A DNA stretch of 64,000 nt, from assembly GCA_026987025.1 (NCBI GenBank), contig JALSNJ010000026.1, positions 275,447 through 339,446 on the forward strand, read 5' to 3'. Source of the stretch: Candidatus Aminicenantota bacterium (GTDB lineage Bacteria > Acidobacteriota > Aminicenantia > S016-38). Shown in pieces: positions 34,856 to 42,222 of this stretch (its first letter is position 1; each line of letters starts with the position of its first letter). A program made the position numbers and the translations under genes. The notes beneath the pieces are model-generated. The model was not told the DNA's origin. It worked only from the letters and a program-made list of their open reading frames with translations, and did not search any database.

Positions 34856-35510
34856 GCTGGGGGCAAAGGGTTATCTCGTGGGGGTCAGCAGCTTCTCCCA
34901 TCTGGAAGGGGTTCAGAAACTGGGGGGCATAATAAACCCTAACCTGGAACTCCTTCTGTCCCTGAAGCCAGAACTGGTCCTGGTAATGCAACCCACCCCC
35001 ATTAAGATTATAAGGGAAATAGAAGGTTTAGGGCTGGAGGTTTTTTCCTTTAAGGAGCCCGAAAATCTTAAGGAGGTTGCCAGGATTTTTTTGACCCTGG
35101 GGCTTCTTTGCGGAAGGGAAGAATTGGCCAGGAAAAAGGCGGAGGATTTTCTAAGGAAGGTAAGGCCGAGGGGAGAGAGAAGGGGCAGAATATTTGTGGG
35201 TTTCCTCCTCCCTCCCTATTGGAGCGCCTGTCGGGGAACTTTCTTGGACGACCTCGTAAGAAGGGCAGGCTGGGAAAACATATGCAGGGCCAGGGGCTGG
35301 AAAATCCTGAGCGGAGAAGAAATCTTCAGGGCAAGGCCCGATGCAGTTCTGGCCCCCGGGAAAAATCAGGACATAACCTGGCAGGAGAAGTTCCCCTGGA
35401 AGGCCCTTCCCCTCCGCAGGATGAGAATTCTATTGGTGGATCCTGACCTTCTTCTCAGGCCGACCCTGAGGCTGGCGGAGGTTTACAAAAAGCTGTTGGA
35501 GGAAAAATGA
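34701..35510 (+). CDS. btuF: Cobalamin-binding periplasmic protein
   Basis: The 269-residue protein starts at a GTG that lies 155 nt inside btuD. The frame gives a believable signal peptide (MRRTLGRFSLFLLTFLIYPL). The mature part follows the BtuF/FepB class III binding-protein pattern: RLVSLSPALTDSLIELGAKG, LELLLSLKPELVLV, and DLLLRPTLRLAEVYKKLLE at the end. There is no lipobox cysteine, so it should be soluble in the periplasm. It hands B12 to BtuCD. Confidence 0.85.
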   Translation: MRRTLGRFSLFLLTFLIYPLTLRDSLQKVHRLNPPIKRLVSLSPALTDSLIELGAKGYLVGVSSFSHLEGVQKLGGIINPNLELLLSLKPELVLVMQPTPIKIIREIEGLGLEVFSFKEPENLKEVARIFLTLGLLCGREELARKKAEDFLRKVRPRGERRGRIFVGFLLPPYWSACRGTFLDDLVRRAGWENICRARGWKILSGEEIFRARPDAVLAPGKNQDITWQEKFPWKALPLRRMRILLVDPDLLLRPTLRLAEVYKKLLEEK

Positions 35511-36412
35511 GCTGGGTGGGGGTCCTTGTTCTTTCCTTTGCCCTTTACCTGCTGGCGGGACCCGGAGGTTTTCCGCCCCCGGGACAGGTGCTTTACTACC
35601 GTCTCTTCCGGGGCCTCTTCGCCATGCTGGCCGGAAGCTACCTTTCCATCTCCGGACTCCTCCTGCAGACAGTTTTCCAGAATCCCCTGGTGGAACCCTA
35701 CATCCTGGGGGTATCCGCCGGTGCCTCCACCGGAGCCCTCATTGCCATATACATTTTCGCCCTCTCCTCCCTGTACCTGATCTCCCTTTCGTCCTTTATT
35801 TTCGCCCTCCTCTGCGTGGGCTTCGTTTATTTCCTGGCGAGAAAACTCCATCCCTCCAAGGAAACCCTCCTGCTGGTGGGCCTCTCCACAGGAGCCTTCC
35901 TCACCGCCCTTAATTCCATAATAATGCTTCTCAAGAGCGAAAATCCCTCGGCGGACCTTATTTTCTGGCTCCTGGGAAGCCTTTCCGGGGCGGGTCCCAG
36001 GGAGGTTCTGGTCCTCCTTTTAGCCCTCCCCTTTATGGTCTTCCCTCTAATGAGGCCGGCCCACTTAGATCTCCTTCTCTGGGACAGGGAAGCTGAAACC
36101 ATGGGATTAAACTACAGAAGGACCCAGGCATGGGTTCTGTTTTTCGCTACCTTCCTGGCGGCGGCGGTGGTAAGCCTGGCAGGGGTAATAGGCTTCGTGG
36201 GGCTTATCTCCCCCCACATAGGAAGGAGAATCTGGGGATGGTCCCACAAAAAACTACTTCCCGGAGCTATGCTAACCGGAGCAGCGGTTCTTATGCTTTC
36301 CGACTTCCTCTCCAGGGCTCTTCTTTCCCCCTGGGAAATTCCGGTGGGGCTTATAACGGCCTTGGTGGGGGCACCCCTGTTTCTTTACCTTACCCTCAGG
36401 GGCTCTCAATAA
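35507..36412 (+). CDS. btuC: Cobalamin ABC transporter permease
   Basis: The 301-residue membrane protein of the FecCD/BtuC family has about nine to ten membrane segments, LLLQTVFQNPLVEPYILGVS near residue 50 and the GVIGFVGLISPHIGRR cytoplasmic loop that contacts the ATPase. It is slightly shorter than E. coli BtuC. It overlaps btuF by 4 nt and ends overlapping the convergent osmC gene by 17 nt. Confidence 0.9.
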   Translation: MSWVGVLVLSFALYLLAGPGGFPPPGQVLYYRLFRGLFAMLAGSYLSISGLLLQTVFQNPLVEPYILGVSAGASTGALIAIYIFALSSLYLISLSSFIFALLCVGFVYFLARKLHPSKETLLLVGLSTGAFLTALNSIIMLLKSENPSADLIFWLLGSLSGAGPREVLVLLLALPFMVFPLMRPAHLDLLLWDREAETMGLNYRRTQAWVLFFATFLAAAVVSLAGVIGFVGLISPHIGRRIWGWSHKKLLPGAMLTGAAVLMLSDFLSRALLSPWEIPVGLITALVGAPLFLYLTLRGSQ

Positions 36413-36827
36413 TCTCGTACTCGGTCTCTATGGGAACGGAATCCCTCAGCATGGCGGTTACCGGGCAGTATTTGTTCTGGGATAAAAATATGGACCTCTC
36501 CACCGCCTCCCTGGAGATTCTCTTCCCTTCAAAATAGAACTTTAATTTTATCTTGGTATACACTTTGGGATGCTCCTCCGCCCTTTCTCCCTCCGCTTCC
36601 ACCCAGAACCCCCGAAGGTCCTGTCTCTTCTTTTTCATTATGGAAATAACATCCATACCGGTGCAGGAGGCCAGGGCCATCAGGAGAAGCTCCATGGGCT
36701 GAGGCCCCTGGTCCAGGCCGGCCACCTCCTTTACCTGATCTATAACTATGGCGTGGCCGCTTCCGCTGCGCCCCACCATTTGAAGGCCATCCACCATTTT
36801 AGCCACAACCTTCTTTACTTCCGCCAT
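36396..36827 (-). CDS. OsmC/Ohr-family peroxiredoxin-like protein
   Basis: The 143-residue protein has the two family cysteines: C55 in LASCTGMDV and C121 in KYCPV. Such proteins reduce organic hydroperoxides with lipoyl or other dithiols. The GPQPMELLLMALASC stretch is the usual family signature. GGAGGGAAAA precedes the ATG. It stands alone, divergent from the kor operon. Confidence 0.88.
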   Translation of the reverse strand: MAEVKKVVAKMVDGLQMVGRSGSGHAIVIDQVKEVAGLDQGPQPMELLLMALASCTGMDVISIMKKKRQDLRGFWVEAEGERAEEHPKVYTKIKLKFYFEGKRISREAVERSIFLSQNKYCPVTAMLRDSVPIETEYEIIESP

Positions 36828-36844
36828 TTTTCCCTCCTTTCGCT

Positions 36845-36868
36845 AAATTGGGTTAATTTTACCAATTT
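36845..36868. promoter_or_regulatory. Inverted repeat in the osmC/kor divergent gap
   Basis: AAATTGG (36845-36851) and CCAATTT (36862-36868) are perfect inverted arms around a 10-nt spacer. The second arm overlaps a second small palindrome, TACCAA-T-TTGGTA (36860-36872). This could be an operator for either gene; no regulator is identified. Confidence 0.3.
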
Positions 36869-36894
36869 GGTAGGAAAAATCAAGGGCTCTCTAT

Positions 36895-36923
36895 TTGAAA
36901 AAAAATCAACGAAGGAATATAAT
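36895..36923 (+). promoter_or_regulatory. Predicted promoter of korDABC
   Basis: TTGAAA (36895-36900), 17-nt spacer, perfect TATAAT (36918-36923), followed by AGGAGG before the korD ATG. Confidence 0.65.
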
Positions 36924-36950
36924 TTCCCTCTTTGATAGGAGGTTGTAATA

Positions 36951-37235
36951 ATGGGTAATGTAATTGAGGAACTAAATTTAGAAATCCGAAAGAGAAGGAA
37001 AAAGCCCTACAACAAAAATGCGGAGATAATTATTAACCCCGAACTGTGCAAAAGCTGTGCCCTCTGCGTTTTCGTCTGTCCCACCGGGGTTCTGGAAATG
37101 GTGGAGAACAAGAAGAACATATACAACTACTCCGCAGAGGCTGTGGCCCCTGAATACTGCACCCTTTGCAATTTCTGCGTTTATCAGTGTCCGGACTTTG
37201 CCATTGAAATAAAGGTTAAAAAGGAGGGGAAATGA
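36951..37235 (+). CDS. korD: 2-Oxoacid:ferredoxin oxidoreductase, delta (ferredoxin) subunit
   Basis: The 94-residue protein has two 4Fe-4S motifs: CKSCALCVFVCP and CTLCNFCVYQCP. It carries electrons from the TPP subunit to external ferredoxin. It is first in the delta-alpha-beta-gamma order with 4-nt overlaps throughout, the order seen in 2-oxoglutarate and branched-chain oxidoreductases. Confidence 0.9.
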   Translation: MGNVIEELNLEIRKRRKKPYNKNAEIIINPELCKSCALCVFVCPTGVLEMVENKKNIYNYSAEAVAPEYCTLCNFCVYQCPDFAIEIKVKKEGK

Positions 37236-38356
37236 GGAAAGTTGTTATGCCAGGAAACGAAACCATAGCCCACGCAGCCATAGCAGCAGGGTGCAGGTTT
37301 TACGCCGGCTACCCCATTACCCCTTCTTCGGAGCTGGCGGCGGAGATGTCAAAGCTCCTTCCTAAGGTGGGCGGAAAGTTTATCCAGATGGAGGACGAAA
37401 TAGCCTCCATGGCGGCGGCCATAGGGGCTTCGGTGGCAGGTATGAAGGCCATGACAGCCACCTCGGGGCCGGGTTTTTCTCTAAAACAGGAGCACATAGG
37501 GCTTGCCTGCATGATGGAGGTCCCTGTGGTAATCGTCAATGTGATGAGGGGTGGCCCTTCCACGGGACTGCCCACCCACCCGGCCCAGGGAGATGTAATG
37601 CAGGCCCGGTGGGGAACCCACGGAGACCATCCCATAATAGCCTTAGCTCCTGCTTTTCCCACCGAGATCTACATGGAAACCATAAGGGCCTTCAACCTGG
37701 CGGAGAGGTTCAGAAACCCGGTAATCCTTCTGATAGACGAGATCCTGGCCCACACCTACGAGGTGGTGGAAATACCCGAGCCCGGCGAGATAACCTTGGA
37801 GGAAAGGAAGCTTCCCCCTTCCGGGCTGAACAGGTTGGACTTTTATACGTACAATAGAAGGGAAGGGGACCCTCCTCTTCTCCCCAATTTCTTCCAGGGG
37901 TATAACTTCCACTTTGAGAGCCTGGCCCACGACGAAATGGGCTTCCCCACCACTGACCCCGAGAAGGTGGCCTACTTAGCCAGGCTAAGGGAAGCCAAGA
38001 TAGAAAAGCACAGGGAGGAGATCTGGAAAAACGAAGAATACCTGCTGGAGGACGCGGAGCTGGTGATCTTCGCCTATGGCTCGGTGGCCAGGGCGGCCAA
38101 GGAAGCGGTGAACCGCCTCAGGGCCGAAGGGGCGAAGGTGGGGCTTTTCAGGCCCATAACCCTCTGGCCCTTTCCGGAAATTCCTTTAAAGAAGGCGGTG
38201 GGGGCCAGAAAAGTACTGGTGGCGGAGATGAACCTTGGCCAGATGGTGTACGAGGTGGAAAGGGTCCTTCGCAGGGATGTGGCCACTCTGTTTAAGGCCG
38301 ACGGCACCCCTATCAGCCCCGTGGAGTTCGTAGAAAAAATCAGGGGGGAATTATGA
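37232..38356 (+). CDS. korA: 2-Oxoglutarate:ferredoxin oxidoreductase, alpha subunit
   Basis: The 374-residue protein carries AHAAIAAGCRFYAGYPITPS at the start, then EDEIASMAAAIGASVAG, the pyrimidine-binding half of the TPP fold, and a C-terminal domain from about 275. The stretch RGGPSTGLPTHPAQGDVMQAR is typical of KorA/VorB. Product assignment to 2-oxoglutarate rests on similarity and on the isocitrate dehydrogenase gene in the window; a branched-chain 2-oxoacid is the alternative. Confidence 0.85.
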   Translation: MRKVVMPGNETIAHAAIAAGCRFYAGYPITPSSELAAEMSKLLPKVGGKFIQMEDEIASMAAAIGASVAGMKAMTATSGPGFSLKQEHIGLACMMEVPVVIVNVMRGGPSTGLPTHPAQGDVMQARWGTHGDHPIIALAPAFPTEIYMETIRAFNLAERFRNPVILLIDEILAHTYEVVEIPEPGEITLEERKLPPSGLNRLDFYTYNRREGDPPLLPNFFQGYNFHFESLAHDEMGFPTTDPEKVAYLARLREAKIEKHREEIWKNEEYLLEDAELVIFAYGSVARAAKEAVNRLRAEGAKVGLFRPITLWPFPEIPLKKAVGARKVLVAEMNLGQMVYEVERVLRRDVATLFKADGTPISPVEFVEKIRGEL

Positions 38357-39168
38357 GCTATATGGATTATGTGAGAACCTTCAAACTTCCCCATTCCTGG
38401 TGTCCGGGCTGCGGTATCGGAACCATAATGCAGGCCATTGTCAGGGCCTTTGACGCCCTCAAGTGGAAAAACGAGGACATCGCCTTCATCACCGGTATAG
38501 GCTGTTCAGGGAGGATGTCCACCTACATAAACACCAATACCATGCACACCACCCACGGAAGGCCCCTGGCCTTTGCCACCGGGATAAAGCTGGCCAGGCC
38601 GGAAAAGCATGTGGTGGTGGTAAGCGGGGACGGCGACGCCTTGGCCATAGGGGGAAATCATTTCATACACGCCGCCAGAAGAAACATAGATATCAAACTG
38701 ATAATTATCAACAACTCCGTTTACGGCATGACCGGAGGACAGGTATCCCCCACCACACCCCAGAGGTTCAGAACCCAGACCACCCCCTACGGGAACATAG
38801 AGCCCAATTTTGATGTGGTGAAGCTGGCCATAGCCGCAGGAGCCACCTTCGTGGCCAGGGAATCGGTAACAAGACCGAGAAACCTGGAAAAGCTGATAGA
38901 AAAATCCTTCCAGCACAAGGGGTTTTCCGTGGTGGAAGCCATTTCCAACTGCCACATAAACCTGGGAAGGAGGAACAAGCTCAAGGACCAGATCACCATG
39001 CTGAGGTGGATCAACGACAGAATAATACCCATGAATGTAGCCAGGCGAAAAAAGCCAGAAGAAATAAAGGACAAGATAATCCTGGGGATTTTTCACGAAG
39101 ACAAGGAGAGGCGGGAGTACACCGAGCTCTACGATGAGCTAATTCAATGGGCAGGGGGCGATAAATGA
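38353..39168 (+). CDS. korB: 2-Oxoglutarate:ferredoxin oxidoreductase, beta (TPP) subunit
   Basis: The 271-residue protein has C17 and C20 in WCPGCG as cluster ligands, TGIGCSGRM with a third Cys, and the thiamine diphosphate motif GDGDALAIGGNHFIHAARRN ending in the NN of IINNSVYGMTGGQ. It decarboxylates the 2-oxoacid and makes the acyl-CoA with CoA and ferredoxin. Confidence 0.88.
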   Translation: MSYMDYVRTFKLPHSWCPGCGIGTIMQAIVRAFDALKWKNEDIAFITGIGCSGRMSTYINTNTMHTTHGRPLAFATGIKLARPEKHVVVVSGDGDALAIGGNHFIHAARRNIDIKLIIINNSVYGMTGGQVSPTTPQRFRTQTTPYGNIEPNFDVVKLAIAAGATFVARESVTRPRNLEKLIEKSFQHKGFSVVEAISNCHINLGRRNKLKDQITMLRWINDRIIPMNVARRKKPEEIKDKIILGIFHEDKERREYTELYDELIQWAGGDK

Positions 39169-39704
39169 AGGAGATTATACACTACGAATTGCGTTTCAGC
39201 GCCATAGGAGGCCAGGGGATAATAACGGCGGGGGCCATGCTGGCGGAGGCCGTGGTTCAATACAAGGGCCTTTACGCCATACACAGTCCCAGATACACGG
39301 CCCAGGTCAGGGGAGGTCCCACCAAGGTGGATGTGGTTATAGACAAAAATCCCATTTATTTCCCGAAGACCACGGATGTGGACTATTACCTGGCCACCAG
39401 CGAAAAGTCCTTCAGAACCTATTTTCAGGACATAAAGGAGGGCGCCATCATAGTGCTGGATTCCAATCTGGTGGAAGAGTTCAACGACCCTAAGTACCGG
39501 GTCTACAGAATCCCTTTGATTGAAACCGCCGCCAAGGAAATTGGGAATGTGGTGACCGTATCCACCCTCAGTCTGGCGGTAACGGCAAAGCTCACCGGCC
39601 TTCTTTCCCTGGAGGAGCTGGAGGATTTCATCCCCAAGAGGGTTCCTAAGGGATATGAGGACATAAACCTTAAAGCTGTAAGGCTGGGCTTTTCCTTAGT
39701 TTGA
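39165..39704 (+). CDS. korC: 2-Oxoglutarate:ferredoxin oxidoreductase, gamma subunit
   Basis: The 179-residue protein begins its fold with FSAIGGQGIITAGAMLAEA, the CoA-interacting glycine-rich stretch of gamma subunits, and has the YTAQVRGGPTKVDVVI signature. It completes the four-subunit enzyme. Its stop overlaps the TTG start of the NUDIX gene. Confidence 0.88.
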   Translation: MKEIIHYELRFSAIGGQGIITAGAMLAEAVVQYKGLYAIHSPRYTAQVRGGPTKVDVVIDKNPIYFPKTTDVDYYLATSEKSFRTYFQDIKEGAIIVLDSNLVEEFNDPKYRVYRIPLIETAAKEIGNVVTVSTLSLAVTAKLTGLLSLEELEDFIPKRVPKGYEDINLKAVRLGFSLV

Positions 39705-40075
39705 GGGTAGTCGCCGGAATCTTAAAGGACCGAAGGGGAAGGGTTTTAATAGCCCGCAGAGCAGCGGGCTGCAGAAAGGGGCTTTGGGAGTTTCCCGGGG
39801 GAAAGGTGGAACCGGGGGAAAGCGACGAAGAGGCCCTGAAGAGGGAGTTTATGGAGGAATTTGGCATGAAAATAAGGGTGGAGAGGTTCTTAGGGGAGGT
39901 TTGGCACCAATATCCGGACCTCGGGATAAACCTGGTGGCTTACCTTTGCACCCCGCTTGGTGAAATAAAGAAAAGAACCAGCCACAGCGAAATAGCCTGG
40001 GTTGAATGGAAGAAGGTCTCATCCTATCCCCTGGCCCCGGCGGATGCCCGTCTTCTAAATCTAATAAGGCCCTGA
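39701..40075 (+). CDS. NUDIX hydrolase, MutT-like
   Basis: The 124-residue protein has a complete NUDIX box at residues 34-56 (G34, E40, R48, E49, E52, E53, G55), preceded by GLWEFPG as in MutT. MutT enzymes remove 8-oxo-dGTP from the nucleotide pool. Start is a TTG overlapping korC; the TGA stop overlaps the comEC ATG. Confidence 0.88.
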   Translation: MRVVAGILKDRRGRVLIARRAAGCRKGLWEFPGGKVEPGESDEEALKREFMEEFGMKIRVERFLGEVWHQYPDLGINLVAYLCTPLGEIKKRTSHSEIAWVEWKKVSSYPLAPADARLLNLIRP

Positions 40076-42213
40076 TGCTCGCCCCGTCCCTGGCTTTGAT
40101 GGCTGGCTGCGTTGCCGGTTTTCTCTTTCAGCTCAAATATCCCCTTCCCGTAATCCTGATAGCCGTAATAACCGCTGTTTTCGTAAAAGGGAAAATCAAG
40201 TGGGCCCTTATCCTCGGCGCTCTTTTCATGATAGGGGAAAGCCTTTCAGCCTACAGGTTAAGCCATCTGGGAAAAACTCCCCCCGTCCCTTATCAGTACA
40301 CGGACATCTCAGGGAAACTACTGAAAAACCCGGAGTATTCCGAAGGCAGAACCAGACTCCTTCTGGCAACTCCCCAGGGGAGGGTCTCCCTCACTGTAAA
40401 GGGATATCTGAGGGGATTCTTCAGGGGGGACAGGGTATTTACTTCCCTCATGCCCTATCCCTGGAGACATCCGTGCAATTTCCACCTTAAAAACTACTTC
40501 CGCCTTTACAGAAACATAAGTTTCTTCGCTTCCACAAAAAGCACACTGTTCTTCAGGAAGAGGGGCACGGACCGCCTTTTTTCCCTTTTTAGGCCCCTTT
40601 ACAAGTTAAAAGAGAAAGCCTCCCTTAAGGCATCCTCCCTCCCCTCCCCATATTCGGGAATAATCTCTGCCCTGGTCTTAGGCCAGCGCTACCCTATGGG
40701 AGAAAGGGAGGGACAGGCTCTCCAGAGGGCGGGGATTTACCATCTAATGGCTATTTCCGGAGCCCACATTGCCCTTTTTTCCATCCTTGTATGGTGGATT
40801 TCAGGCCTCTTTACCTACAGGAAAAAGTTGAGGCTCTGGAGCACCGCCGCGTTGCTCCTTCTTTTTTATTTATGGGTGGAGCCCTCCCCCTCCGTAAACA
40901 GGGCTACCTTCATGGCCCTTCTGGTCCTCGCGGGGAAAATTCTGGAGAGGGATATAAACCTGTTGAACATAATTTCCCTTTCCCTCTTCGTCTCCCTTCT
41001 CTCCAACCCCCTGGCCTTCCTCTCCCCGGGATTTCAGCTCACCTACTTTGTTTCCCTGGGTTTAATCTTGTTCTCCCCGGCTTTTAAAAACCTTCCCCCT
41101 CTTCTCAAGGCCTTCGCCTTTTCTTCGGTGGCCTTCTTCTTCTCTCTCCCCATATCCCTTTACCATTTCCACAGGGCAAACCTTTTCTCCCCTTTGCTGA
41201 ACCTCATAGGGGCCGGCCTGGTTCCCTTCATCATACTCCTGGCCGCAGCCGGACTTTTGGGTTTTTCCTCCCTTCTCTATCTCTCAAAACACCTGATAGA
41301 CCTTCTGATTTCCCTGGAAAGAACCTCCTTTGCCTTGGCCACTGTCCCTTCCCTGCCCTTAGCTCTGGTCCTGGCGGCAAGTCTCCTCCTGGTCCTTTCC
41401 AGAAAAAAGCCAGCTCTTCTCACTTTGACCCTCCTCCTTCTTCTTTATCCTGAAAAGAAGGTCCGCTCCTTTGAGGTCCTTTTCTTAGATGTGGGACAGG
41501 GGGACTCGGTTCTGGTGAAATGTCCACCTTCTGCCTTTCTTTACGACGGAGGAGGGGGAAGGGGCCATGTGGGAGAATTCATAACTTCCAGGGTTTTATG
41601 GACCGAAGGGCTTAAATCCCTGGATGCGGTTTTCGTCTCACATTTCCACCCTGACCACGCCCAGGGACTGGTGGCTGTGGCCAAAAACTTCAGGATAAAA
41701 AGGCTTTTTTACTCCAGAAGGGCCCAGACTCCCCTTTTCTATCAGATAACATCCCTGATAGAAGAAACCGTTCCTATAAAGAAGGGAGATGTCCTAAAAA
41801 TAGGAAGCTGCAGTATTAAGGTGCTATGGCCCCCGCCCCTTCCCCCGGGACCGGCGAAAAATTCCGATTCCTTAGTGCTTCTGGTGCAGAGCGCGGCCCA
41901 TAGCCTTCTCCTTACAGGGGACATAGGGGAAAGGGAGGAAAGAAATATCCTCCCGGAGCTGCAGGCCGTGCAGATATTAAAGGTAGCCCATCATGGAAGC
42001 AGGGGGAGCTCCTCCTTTGATTTTTTAAAGAGGCTGCGGCCGGTTTACTCGGTGATATCCTGCGGCGAAAACAACCCCTACGGTTTTCCCCATCCCGAGA
42101 CCCTGGGCAGGTTGAGGCTTTTCTCCAAGAGGATCCTTTCTACCTCCCTTTGTGGTGCGGTGAGAATAAGGGGAAAGGGTGCGCAGACTTGCCTCCCATG
42201 TCCCCACTGGTAG
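40075..42213 (+). CDS. comEC: ComEC/Rec2 DNA-uptake channel protein
   Basis: The ATG at 40075 overlaps the NUDIX stop (TGATG); an earlier frame start at 40006 is inside the NUDIX gene. The 712-residue protein has an N-terminal DUF4131-type region (about 1-150), a multi-spanning competence domain (about 190-460, with GIYHLMAISGAHIALFS) and a C-terminal metallo-beta-lactamase domain (about 470-712) with HFHPDHAQG and KVAHHGSRGSSS. ComEC carries single-stranded DNA through the inner membrane in natural transformation. Confidence 0.92.
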   Translation: MLAPSLALMAGCVAGFLFQLKYPLPVILIAVITAVFVKGKIKWALILGALFMIGESLSAYRLSHLGKTPPVPYQYTDISGKLLKNPEYSEGRTRLLLATPQGRVSLTVKGYLRGFFRGDRVFTSLMPYPWRHPCNFHLKNYFRLYRNISFFASTKSTLFFRKRGTDRLFSLFRPLYKLKEKASLKASSLPSPYSGIISALVLGQRYPMGEREGQALQRAGIYHLMAISGAHIALFSILVWWISGLFTYRKKLRLWSTAALLLLFYLWVEPSPSVNRATFMALLVLAGKILERDINLLNIISLSLFVSLLSNPLAFLSPGFQLTYFVSLGLILFSPAFKNLPPLLKAFAFSSVAFFFSLPISLYHFHRANLFSPLLNLIGAGLVPFIILLAAAGLLGFSSLLYLSKHLIDLLISLERTSFALATVPSLPLALVLAASLLLVLSRKKPALLTLTLLLLLYPEKKVRSFEVLFLDVGQGDSVLVKCPPSAFLYDGGGGRGHVGEFITSRVLWTEGLKSLDAVFVSHFHPDHAQGLVAVAKNFRIKRLFYSRRAQTPLFYQITSLIEETVPIKKGDVLKIGSCSIKVLWPPPLPPGPAKNSDSLVLLVQSAAHSLLLTGDIGEREERNILPELQAVQILKVAHHGSRGSSSFDFLKRLRPVYSVISCGENNPYGFPHPETLGRLRLFSKRILSTSLCGAVRIRGKGAQTCLPCPHW

Positions 42214-42222
42214 AATACTTCC